Below, one piece after another: positions 1-6,166 of a DNA stretch of 6,465 nt. The stretch covers positions 1 to 6,465 of the forward strand of contig JACCRH010000354.1 in the NCBI GenBank assembly GCA_013813675.1. The letters are read 5' to 3'. The position numbers and the translations under genes were made by a program. Below the pieces are notes generated by a model that saw only the letters and a list, made by a program, of their open reading frames with translations, was not told the origin of the DNA and made no database searches. The DNA comes from Gemmatimonadales bacterium. GTDB lineage: Bacteria; Gemmatimonadota; Gemmatimonadetes; Gemmatimonadales; GWC2-71-9. Each line of letters begins with the position of its first letter. Positions within the stretch are counted from its first letter, which is position 1.

Positions 1-513
1 CGGGATCCGGGAGACTACCAGCCGCTGCGGTTTGTTGACCTCGCGCCACCACGTCCCCACCCGATCGAGCGCCCCGCGGGACACCAGCTCCGGGGTCAAT
101 CGCTCGCCGAAGCGCCGCGGGAGCGACACCGCGCCACCGGCCAGATATCCGTCCCGGCGGGCCGAGCGGACGTGGATCTCGAGACAGCGGCGTGTCGGGA
201 TGCAGTCGCCGTCGAAGAAGATGAGGTAGTCTCCGGCAGCCTCCTGGATGGCCTGGTTGCTGACGGCGCACTTTCGGAATCCCTCGTCCGGGTGCCATAC
301 GTGCCGAATGGGAAACGGCGCGCGTGCCGAGTGGCCGGCGATCACCGCGGCGGTCTCCGGCCCGCTTCCGTCGTCGGCGATCAGCACTTCGAAATCGCCC
401 AGCGATTGCCGGCCGAGTCCCGCCAGGACGAGCGTCAGCGCGCGGGGCTGGTTGTAGGTGGTGACGATGACCGACAGGCGCAGGCCGAGGCGGCCCACGG
501 GCCGGAGCGTCAT
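1..513 (-). CDS. Family-2 glycosyltransferase, C-terminus missing (window edge)
   Basis: The 171 visible codons are the catalytic N-terminal half of a GT-A-fold glycosyltransferase, which would transfer a sugar from a nucleotide-sugar donor on the cytoplasmic side. The fold starts with LSVIVTTYNQP (residues 13-23), followed by the donor-site ADDGS (46-50). The block DEGFRKCAVSNQAIQEAAGD (76-95) leads into the metal-binding DXD in FFDGDC (D101, D103). The GFRK...N...GDYLIFFDGDCIP pattern recalls the GT2 subgroup that includes the N-terminal domain of chondroitin polymerase; this is from memory of the family. The ATG at 513 lies 5 bp after the stop of the upstream glycosyltransferase. With no Shine-Dalgarno-like sequence, translational coupling is likely. 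The acceptor cannot be read, and the gene continues past base 1. Class is secure; substrate is unknown. Confidence 0.9.
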   Translation of the reverse strand, partial: MTLRPVGRLGLRLSVIVTTYNQPRALTLVLAGLGRQSLGDFEVLIADDGSGPETAAVIAGHSARAPFPIRHVWHPDEGFRKCAVSNQAIQEAAGDYLIFFDGDCIPTRRCLEIHVRSARRDGYLAGGAVSLPRRFGERLTPELVSRGALDRVGTWWREVNKPQRLVVSRIP

Positions 514-518
514 GGGGA

Positions 519-1544
519 CTAGGCCGGCTGTGGCTGCGCCATCCCCACCGCCCCGAGCAGCGCGGCCAGCCGATGCATGTAGGTGTGCTCGGTGAGCGCC
601 CGCTGGCGCGCCCCGGCGGCGACTTGCTCCGACCACGCCCGGTCCTGCAGCGCTTCGGCCAGCAGTCCCTTGAAGTCGCCGGCGGACCGGGCCACCAGGA
701 TCTCCGACCCCTCCCGGAAGTGCCGGTGGATATCGGGGCGGTCCTCCACCACCTGCGGCACTCCGATCGCCGCGAGCTCGAAGAGCCGGCGGTTGCAACC
801 GGGGTCGGCGCCGTGGTCCTCGCCCGAGCACTGGACGTTGACCGCCACCGAGGCGCCGGCGTAGGCGCGGATGTAGTCGCCGTGATCCAGCAGCTCCCCG
901 CGGCAATAGTCGCGCAACTTCGTCTTGCGCCAGCCGGGGCCCCAGAGCGCCAGTCCGAATTCCACCAGGTCGGAGAGCAGCCGCTCGCGGTGTGGCGTCG
1001 CGGTGCCCGCGAAGACCACGTTGGCCCGGAACTGGTCGCGCGAGCGCATCGGACGGTGGACCGACGGATCGCAGCCGGGCGGCAGGTAGCGCATCGGCGG
1101 CAGGCCCACGGTGTCCCTGTTCTCGGCCACGGCGCTGCCGGCCACGAACACCACGTCGTACGCCGCCGCGAGGGCCGAGATCGCGGCGTGGGTCCGCCGC
1201 TCGTCGCAGAACCAGTTGACCCAGTGCGCCCCGCTGTCTCGCTTCAGCTCCGCCACCAGCTCGGGCGGCAGTTGGCTTCCCTCCAGCACCAGGACCAGGG
1301 TGGGATCCGCCTGTCGGAGCGCCCGAGCCATCCGTTCGCGCAGGCCGACCCGGCGGAGCCGGCTCAGCAGTCCGCCGGCTCCCACGAGATTGAAGGCGCT
1401 GACCCGGCAGCCGAGCCGCTCGAGCGCGCGGCGGCGCAGGGACGCGTGAGCGTGCATGACGTCGTCGAACGCGCCGACCAGCAGCACGCGGATGCTCTCG
1501 AAATGTCCCTGGGGAGTTCGGGCCGAACCGTTCACGACGCTCAC
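519..1544 (-). CDS. CgeB-like glycosyltransferase (GT-B fold, group 1 family)
   Basis: This 341-aa protein resembles the CgeB/DUF3880 type of glycosyltransferase, named after a Bacillus spore-coat protein but found widely in surface-glycan clusters. Visible marks are an N-terminal Rossmann start VLLVGAFDD (20-28), HWVNWFCDE (107-115), a hinge-like YLPPGCDPSVHRP (153-165) and VVFAGT (176-181). The donor-site block NRRLFELAAIGVPQVVEDRP (251-270) follows, with a CgeB-typical C-terminal HTYMHRLAALL (320-330). The whole two-domain GT-B layout is present. The chosen start is GTG at 1544; no in-frame start lies upstream, but a second GTG at codon 4 is possible and the first 17 residues look unstructured. 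No Shine-Dalgarno sequence is visible. The gene follows the ABC exporter by 60 bp and precedes a family-2 transferase by 5 bp, so it is probably co-transcribed with both. The sugar and acceptor are unknown. Confidence 0.88.
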   Translation of the reverse strand: MSVVNGSARTPQGHFESIRVLLVGAFDDVMHAHASLRRRALERLGCRVSAFNLVGAGGLLSRLRRVGLRERMARALRQADPTLVLVLEGSQLPPELVAELKRDSGAHWVNWFCDERRTHAAISALAAAYDVVFVAGSAVAENRDTVGLPPMRYLPPGCDPSVHRPMRSRDQFRANVVFAGTATPHRERLLSDLVEFGLALWGPGWRKTKLRDYCRGELLDHGDYIRAYAGASVAVNVQCSGEDHGADPGCNRRLFELAAIGVPQVVEDRPDIHRHFREGSEILVARSAGDFKGLLAEALQDRAWSEQVAAGARQRALTEHTYMHRLAALLGAVGMAQPQPA

Positions 1545-1604
1545 CGCCGAAGAAAGCCGGAAGCTAGCGGGCGGACGCCGGATGACAACCTCCGGGCGCG
1601 GCGA

Positions 1605-3440
1605 TCAGCGCGCGCGAGCGCCCACCGCCGCTTCGTCCTCGCGGAACTGGAGATCGTGCAGCCGGCGGTAGAGCCCGCCGGCGCGGGAGAGCTCGTCGTG
1701 GGTGCCCTGCTGGACCATCCGGCCCTCCTCCAGCACCACGATCTCGTCGGCGTCCCGCACGGTGGCGAGGCGGTGGGCGATCACCAGGACGGTTCGCTCC
1801 CGCATCAGGCGGTCGATGGCCTGCTGCACCAGCCGTTCCGACTCGGTGTCGAGCGAGCTGGTGGCCTCGTCGAGGATGAGGATCGGCGAATCCCGCAGCA
1901 GGGCGCGCGCGATGGCGATCCGCTGCCGCTGGCCGCCGGAGAGCCGGGTGCCGCGCTCGCCCAGTACGGTGTCGAATCCTTGGGGGAGCTGGCGGATGAA
2001 GCCCGCCGCGTTGGCCGCCTCGGCGGCCGCCTCGATCCGGTCCCGCGAGGCCCCGGCCGAGCCGTACGCGATATTGGCGAGCACCGTAGTGTTCAGCAGC
2101 AGGGTATCCTGACTCACCACCCCCATGAGCGCGCGGATCGAGCGCCGCCGGAGCCGGGTGAGCGGAACGTCGTCGAGCAGGATCTGGCCCGCGGATGGAT
2201 CGTGGAAGCGGGGGAGCAGATCAGCCAGGGTCGTCTTCCCCGCCCCGGACGGCCCCACCAGCGCCACCACTTTCCCCCTGGGAATGGTGAACGAGATATC
2301 GCGCAGCACCGGCTCGCCATCGCCATAGCGGAAGGAGACCCGGTCGAAGACGATCCGGCGCTCGAAGCGCGCCTCGCCTTCGCCGGGCCGGTCCACCTCG
2401 GCGGACGGCTCGTCGAGCACCTGGAAGACCCGCTCCGCGCTCGCCAGCGCGAGGGCCATGACGGCGGGAAATCCGGAGATCGTCTTGAGCGGGGAGGTGA
2501 GTCGCAGCGCGGCCATCAGAAACACGATGATGGTGGCGGGGGCGAGCGGCGCCTCGAGGCCCAGCAGATCGGGGCGGGTGGCCGCCCAGATGATGAGGAT
2601 GACGAGAAAACCCGAGAAGACCTCGGTGATCGGGCTGGTGAGGGAGGAAAAGCGCTGGGTGCGGATCGCCTGCTTCCGGTAGCGGCTGGTCTGGGCGTCG
2701 AACCCGGCCGACTCTCGCGCCTCCTCGCCGTAGGAGCGGATCAGCCGCATGGCGCCGATCCGCTCGGTGACCGTGGCGGTCACCTCGCCCCGCTCCTTGC
2801 TGCGGGCGCGGGCGTGGACCCGGAGCCGGCGGATCAGCCGCTGCAGCAGGATCACCAGCAGCGGCACGAAGGCCAGGGTGAAGAGGGTGAGCCGCATCGA
2901 GATCTGGCTCAGCACCACCAGCGTGACCAGGAGGACCACCACATTGCGGAATAGCGCGACCAGCGAGGCGGTGATCACCGTTTTGGTTTGATCGGCCTCG
3001 CTCATCATGGCCGAGATCACCTGGCCCGGGCGGGTCCGCTGGAAATAGCCGAGGTCGAGCGTGAGGAGGTGATCGAAGAGCCGGGTGCGGAGATCGCGCA
3101 CCAGGCCTTCCTGGGCCCGCACGGTGATCTGGTTGGAGAGGTAGGCGAAGGCGTTCTTGATCAGGAGCCCCGCGGCCAGCACCACGACGAGGCGGCCGGC
3201 CGCCTGCGCCGGCGGCAGTCCCGCCACCAGCGGTTGGACCATCCAGTCGACCCACGCCTCCAGCTGGGTGGACCCGGCATTCAGCTCGCCGGCGGTGCCG
3301 AACAGGTTCTTGAGCAGGGGGATCAACACCACCAGCACGAAGCCGTCGAGCACCGAGGCGAGGAACGTGACGGCGAGACCGGCGGCCAGGAGCCCCCAGT
3401 ACGGCCGCACCAACCGCACCAGCCGAAGCTCGGTCCGCAC
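1605..3440 (-). CDS. MsbA-type ABC exporter, membrane and ATPase domains fused
   Basis: This 611-aa half-transporter should dimerise in the inner membrane and use ATP to flip or export a lipid or glycolipid. About six hydrophobic segments are visible (near residues 15-42, 83-100, 157-181, 183-203, 271-288 and 297-313). The ATPase domain is complete: Walker A GPSGAGKT (396-403), Q-loop Gln444, signature LSGGQ (500-504), Walker B ILILDE (520-525), D-loop SSLD (528-531) and switch His556. Nothing suggests degeneration. The GTG at 3440 gives 14 residues before the first membrane segment and lies 2 bp after the regulator stop. GTGs at codons 8 and 11 are possible, and the open frame also extends upstream inside the regulator gene without family similarity. 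No Shine-Dalgarno sequence is seen, so coupling to the upstream gene is likely. The flanking sugar transferases favour an LPS-like substrate (inference); multidrug export remains possible. Confidence 0.93.
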   Translation of the reverse strand: MRTELRLVRLVRPYWGLLAAGLAVTFLASVLDGFVLVVLIPLLKNLFGTAGELNAGSTQLEAWVDWMVQPLVAGLPPAQAAGRLVVVLAAGLLIKNAFAYLSNQITVRAQEGLVRDLRTRLFDHLLTLDLGYFQRTRPGQVISAMMSEADQTKTVITASLVALFRNVVVLLVTLVVLSQISMRLTLFTLAFVPLLVILLQRLIRRLRVHARARSKERGEVTATVTERIGAMRLIRSYGEEARESAGFDAQTSRYRKQAIRTQRFSSLTSPITEVFSGFLVILIIWAATRPDLLGLEAPLAPATIIVFLMAALRLTSPLKTISGFPAVMALALASAERVFQVLDEPSAEVDRPGEGEARFERRIVFDRVSFRYGDGEPVLRDISFTIPRGKVVALVGPSGAGKTTLADLLPRFHDPSAGQILLDDVPLTRLRRRSIRALMGVVSQDTLLLNTTVLANIAYGSAGASRDRIEAAAEAANAAGFIRQLPQGFDTVLGERGTRLSGGQRQRIAIARALLRDSPILILDEATSSLDTESERLVQQAIDRLMRERTVLVIAHRLATVRDADEIVVLEEGRMVQQGTHDELSRAGGLYRRLHDLQFREDEAAVGARAR

Positions 3441-3442
3441 CG

Positions 3443-5008
3443 TCAGGAGGTGCGCGGGGTGAGCAGGGCGATGGGTAGAATGACCTCCTCGGGCGAGACA
3501 CCCCCGTGGAGGAACGCGCCGCGATAGCGCGCCTGATACTCGCGTAGCTTGGTGGGATAGACGAAGAAGCGATCCCCGGTGGCGAGGAGCAGGCGGGTGC
3601 CGGGGGCCCGCGCGGGCAGTCCGTAAGCCGGCAGGTCGTCCACCACCAGGGCCGCGTCCGGGTCCTGCGCCCGGAGGTCGTCCCCGAACTTGTAGCGCAG
3701 GTTGGCGGTCGTGTCCCGCTTGGCGAAGACGGTGGCGGGCGTGTGGCAGTGGATCGACCCGTGATCCGTGGTGAGCAGGACCGGCACGCCCCTCCGCTCG
3801 GCTTCGCGGAGGGCGTCCCACAGCGGCGAGCGCTCGAACCAGGTGCGGGTCAGGTTCCGCAGCGCGGAGGTGTCGCGCGCCACTTCGTAGAGGGTCGAGT
3901 TCTCGGTGCGGCCGTGGGTGAGCTGGTCGATGAAGTTGAACACCAGCGCGGTGACGCCGTCCTGCGCCAGATGGGCCGGCAGCCGGCGGAGCAGCCCGTC
4001 GCCGTCGGCGGCGGTGAACACCTTCTCGTAGTGCACCGGCACCTGGCGGCCGGTCAGCTCCTTGAGCTGCTCGGTGAGCAGTTCGGCTTCGTGGGCGTTG
4101 AGGCTCGACTCCTCGCTCTCGGTCCACCAGCGCGGATAGCGGGCCTTGATCTCCGCCGGAAAGAGCCCGCTGAAGATCGCGTTCCGGGCAAAGGGCGTGG
4201 CGGTCGGTAGAATCGAGAAGTAATAGGCGGTCTCGATGTCGAAGCGGGAGCCGATGAGCGGCCGGATCATGGCCCACTGGTCGAGCCGGAGGCAGTCCAC
4301 CACCACCAGCAGCACCTTGCCGTGCAGATCGAGCACCGGCCGGAGGAACTCGGCCCCGATATCCACCGAGAGCGGCGGCCGGTCGCTCTCCCCGTCGTGG
4401 AGCCAGCCGGCATAGTGGCGCTGCAGGTAGCGGGCGAAGTCCTGCCGGAGGCTCTCCTGGAGCGTCCGCAGCGCGTCCTGCAGGCCCGGCTCATCGGCTT
4501 GCCCCAGCCGCACCTCCCACTCCGCCAGCTCGGCCACCAGCTCGACCCACTCGCGCCAGGCGAGCGGTCCGCCGCGGCGGGACTCGAGGTCCCGGAAGCG
4601 GGTCGCGAAGTCGCGGGAGAGGCGCTGCTGCCGGATCCGGTCGCCATCGAGCAGCCGGGTGACGACCGAGAGGATCTGCCGAGGATTGACCGGCTTGATG
4701 AGATAGTCCGAGATGTCCGAGCCGATCGCGTCCTTGAGGGTCTCGGTCTCCTCGCTCTTGGTCACCATCACCACCGGCATGCCGTGATCGATGGTGCGGA
4801 TGGCGCGGAAGAGGTCGAGTCCCCGCCGGCCGGGCATCTGCTCGTCGAGCAGGACCACACCGTAGGGCTGCCGCTGGAGCAGGGCGAGGGCGTCGTCGCC
4901 GTGGGCGGTGGTCTCCACCGCGAACCCTTGCTCCTCCAGAAAGAGGATGTGCGACGTGAGGCTCTCGACCTCGTCGTCGACCCAGAGAATGCTCTTGGGG
5001 CGGGGCAT
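3443..5008 (-). CDS. porX: PorX-like response regulator with PglZ phosphodiesterase-type domain
   Basis: This 521-aa protein joins a receiver domain to a PglZ domain of the alkaline-phosphatase superfamily, the architecture and length of PorX, which regulates type IX secretion in Porphyromonas. In the receiver (about 1-120), the acidic pair D11/D12, phospho-acceptor D55 in LLDEQMPG, T83 in MVTKSEE and K105 in YLIKPVNP are intact. A helical linker spans about 121-225. The PglZ part has VVVDCLRLDQW (D238), nucleophile-like Thr271 in LPTATPFARNAIFSG, D361/H365 in FIDQLTHG, D415/H416 in TTDHGS and H501 in FLHGG. The full two-metal site therefore appears present. There is no DNA-binding domain. 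P. gingivalis PorX has been reported to cleave cyclic oligonucleotides; that activity here is inferred. The ATG at 5008 directly precedes the receiver and has a -10-like hexamer 6 bp upstream. No partner histidine kinase is in the window. Confidence 0.93.
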   Translation of the reverse strand: MPRPKSILWVDDEVESLTSHILFLEEQGFAVETTAHGDDALALLQRQPYGVVLLDEQMPGRRGLDLFRAIRTIDHGMPVVMVTKSEETETLKDAIGSDISDYLIKPVNPRQILSVVTRLLDGDRIRQQRLSRDFATRFRDLESRRGGPLAWREWVELVAELAEWEVRLGQADEPGLQDALRTLQESLRQDFARYLQRHYAGWLHDGESDRPPLSVDIGAEFLRPVLDLHGKVLLVVVDCLRLDQWAMIRPLIGSRFDIETAYYFSILPTATPFARNAIFSGLFPAEIKARYPRWWTESEESSLNAHEAELLTEQLKELTGRQVPVHYEKVFTAADGDGLLRRLPAHLAQDGVTALVFNFIDQLTHGRTENSTLYEVARDTSALRNLTRTWFERSPLWDALREAERRGVPVLLTTDHGSIHCHTPATVFAKRDTTANLRYKFGDDLRAQDPDAALVVDDLPAYGLPARAPGTRLLLATGDRFFVYPTKLREYQARYRGAFLHGGVSPEEVILPIALLTPRTS

Positions 5009-5014
5009 GACGGG

Positions 5015-5020
5015 AAGATA
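5015..5020 (-). promoter_or_regulatory. Candidate -10 box of a leaderless promoter for the PorX-like gene
   Basis: Read leftward the hexamer is TATCTT, four of six matches to TATAAT and fitting the TAnnnT pattern. Only 6 bp separate it from the ATG at 5008, so transcription would begin at or next to the start codon. That would explain the lack of a ribosome binding site. No good -35 partner is visible, so this remains a candidate. Confidence 0.4.
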
Positions 5021-5041
5021 GCGGGAAAGGCATGGGAGGAC

Positions 5042-5061
5042 GGCGGAACGGCGGAACGGCG
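5042..5061. repeat. Period-8 tandem repeat, unit GGCGGAAC, 2.5 copies
   Basis: Two exact copies of GGCGGAAC (5042-5049 and 5050-5057) are followed by a half copy GGCG (5058-5061). The repeat runs into GTTCC, creating the inverted repeat listed separately. Its place in the middle of a divergent promoter region makes a protein-binding role plausible, but a short GC-rich slippage repeat is also possible. Confidence 0.6.
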
Positions 5062-5065
5062 TTCC
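5053..5065. promoter_or_regulatory. Operator-like inverted repeat GGAAC-GGC-GTTCC
   Basis: Two perfect 5-bp arms flank a 3-bp spacer. The centre (5059) lies exactly 51 bp from the first base of each divergent start codon (5008 and 5110), so a bound dimeric regulator could act on both promoters. The factor is unknown. The PorX-like protein has no DNA-binding domain and is not an obvious candidate. Confidence 0.35.
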
Positions 5066-5096
5066 ACCCCAACTGCCCCGCTGCCCGGCTTACAGA

Positions 5097-5102
5097 TACA
5101 TT
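5097..5102 (+). promoter_or_regulatory. Candidate -10 box of a leaderless promoter for the heptosyltransferase gene
   Basis: TACATT matches TATAAT at four of six positions and fits TAnnnT. It ends 7 bp before the GTG at 5110, the spacing expected if the message begins at the start codon. This supports GTG 5110 over the ATG at 5032. No convincing -35 element was found. Confidence 0.4.
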
Positions 5103-5109
5103 TGCTCCG

Positions 5110-6135
5110 GTGACCGACAGCCTCGCGCCAGCGCCCGACGTCCTGGTCGTGCGCTTCAGCGCCATCGGGGACATCCTCCTCGCCACGCCGCTGCTCCGCG
5201 CCATCCGAGCCCGCTATCCGGGCGCTCGGATCGCCGTGCTCACCAAGGAGCAGTACACCCCGCTGTTGAGTCACAACCCTCACGTGAACGAGGTGCTCGG
5301 CGTCGCCCCGGGCGAGGGGCTCGCGGCCATCGCGCGGCGGATCCGCGGCGTCCATTACACCCACCTGCTGGATCTTCACGGCAACCTGCGGACCCAGGCG
5401 CTCCGACGCCTCGCGCCGGGACCGTGGCGCTCGTACGGCAAGCGCTGGCTGGAGCGGGCCCTGCTCATCACCGTCAAGCGCGACATCTACCCCGCCCAGG
5501 TCCCGATCGCGGAGCGATACTTCGAAGCCGCCGATGGACTCGTGGGCGCCCCCGACGGAGGACCGCCGGACTTTTTCATCGGGGAAGCGGCAGACCACCG
5601 CGCCACCGCTCGGCTCTCCAGTGTCGGGCTGGGGCACGACCGCCCGATGGTGTCGATCGCGCCGGGGGCCGCACATGCCACCAAGCGCTGGCCGCAGAAC
5701 TACTGGGTGGACCTGGCGCGCCGGATCACGCCGACCGGCGCGGATGTCGCCGTGCTGGGGGGACCGGCCGACACCGAGCTGGCCCGACGCATCGCGGAGC
5801 TCGGGGGGGCGAACGTCATCAGCGTGGCCGGCTCGCTCGGGCTCCAGGAGACCGGCGCCGTGATCCGGCGGTCCGAGGTGCTCATCGCGGGCGACACCGG
5901 CGTCATGCACATGGGCACCGGTGTGGGCACGCCGGTGGTGGCGCTCTTCGGGCCCACGGTGCGGCAGTTCGGCTTCTTTCCCTACCGCTCCGACGCGGGC
6001 GTGGTCGAGCTCGACCTTCCCTGCCGGCCGTGCAGCGCCCACGGCACCGCCCGCTGCCCCCTCGGCCACCACCGGTGCATGAGGCAGATGGTGCCCGATC
6101 TGGTCTACGCCAGTCTCGCGAAGTCGCTCGCGTGA
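5110..6135 (+). CDS. GT9 glycosyltransferase, LPS heptosyltransferase II-like (WaaF type)
   Basis: This 341-aa GT-B enzyme matches the ADP-heptose:LPS heptosyltransferase family, which adds heptose to the LPS inner core at the cytoplasmic face of the inner membrane. Motifs in order: VLVVRFSAIGDILLATPLLR (11-30, with the conserved Asp21), LLDLHGNLRT (86-95), SIAPGAAHATKRWP (182-195), VLGGPAD (215-221) and IAGDTGVMHMGTGVGTPVVA (259-278). A C-terminal CRPCSAHGTARCPLGHHRC (305-323) has four cysteines (305, 308, 316, 323), typical of the WaaF/RfaF type. The GTG at 5110 is preferred because the first beta strand follows within ten residues. An in-frame ATG at 5032 would add 26 residues with no family similarity. 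The stop overlaps the next start by 4 bp. The donor may be heptose or another sugar; GT9 membership is secure. Confidence 0.92.
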   Translation: MTDSLAPAPDVLVVRFSAIGDILLATPLLRAIRARYPGARIAVLTKEQYTPLLSHNPHVNEVLGVAPGEGLAAIARRIRGVHYTHLLDLHGNLRTQALRRLAPGPWRSYGKRWLERALLITVKRDIYPAQVPIAERYFEAADGLVGAPDGGPPDFFIGEAADHRATARLSSVGLGHDRPMVSIAPGAAHATKRWPQNYWVDLARRITPTGADVAVLGGPADTELARRIAELGGANVISVAGSLGLQETGAVIRRSEVLIAGDTGVMHMGTGVGTPVVALFGPTVRQFGFFPYRSDAGVVELDLPCRPCSAHGTARCPLGHHRCMRQMVPDLVYASLAKSLA

Positions 6136-6166
6136 GCGCCCCTGACCCTGGCGGGGCGCTGCTCAC
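6132..6166 (+). promoter_or_regulatory. mRNA hairpin covering the stop/start overlap
   Basis: GTGAGCGCCCC (6132-6142) can pair with GGGGC (6153-6157) plus GCTCAC (6161-6166). This gives 11 GC-rich pairs with a 3-nt bulge and a 10-nt loop; an alternative is an uninterrupted 8-bp stem AGCGCCCC/GGGGCGCT (6135-6142 with 6153-6160). The stem buries the GTG start of the downstream gene and the stop of the upstream one. No T-run follows, so it is not a classical terminator. It may enforce translational coupling, or it may reflect GC-rich coding sequence. Confidence 0.4.

Larger units (their letters stand above)
5009..5109. promoter_or_regulatory. Divergent intergenic region with promoters for both gene blocks
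   Basis: This 101-bp gap separates the start codons of the PorX-like regulator (leftward) and the heptosyltransferase (rightward). It is the only place in the window where transcription must start in both directions. It has a local AT-richer patch on the right side, a -10-like hexamer beside each start, and a repeat element in the middle. No Shine-Dalgarno sequence precedes either start and no clear -35 box could be picked out. The role follows from gene orientation; exact transcription starts are not shown by sequence alone. Confidence 0.7.

Noticed and set aside
1578..1595. A possible terminator hairpin (CCGGA...TCCGG) between the exporter and the CgeB-like gene.
   Set aside because: The stem is only 5 bp with an 8-nt loop and no T-run, too weak in a GC-rich setting to call a terminator.
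573..2954. A 793-codon open frame on the plus strand opposite the exporter and the CgeB-like gene.
   Set aside because: It lies antisense to two genes with clear motifs and crosses their boundary. Its product is a low-complexity Gly/Arg/Glu/His-rich string with no recognisable domain. Long antisense frames are expected where G/C third positions make stops rare.
2221..3501. A 426-codon leftward frame overlapping the exporter.
   Set aside because: It is an alternative frame of the exporter gene. Its Arg/Pro/Gly-rich translation has no domain, while the exporter frame carries all ATPase motifs.
3441..4277. A 279-codon upstream extension of the ABC exporter frame inside the regulator gene.
   Set aside because: The extension is Arg/Pro/Ala-rich and unlike any exporter N-terminus. 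The exporter homology starts right after the GTG at 3440, and the overlapped gene has intact catalytic motifs in its own frame.
3443..5008. The PglZ domain as part of a BREX phage-defence system.
   Set aside because: BREX PglZ proteins sit with BrxC/PglY-type ATPases and PglX methylases, and none is present. The fused receiver domain and overall length match PorX instead.
5032..5109. An upstream ATG (5032) extending the heptosyltransferase by 26 residues.
   Set aside because: The extra residues are Gly/Arg/Pro-rich, unlike GT9 N-termini, and would be encoded by the repeat/palindrome and the promoter-like hexamer.
4322..5113. A 263-codon plus-strand frame antisense to the PorX-like gene.
   Set aside because: It is a compositional shadow of a gene whose receiver and PglZ motifs are intact on the other strand.
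4768..6072. A 434-codon leftward frame opposite the heptosyltransferase, crossing the divergent promoter region.
   Set aside because: It has no domain-like content, runs antisense to a clear GT9 enzyme and ends inside the regulator in the wrong frame.
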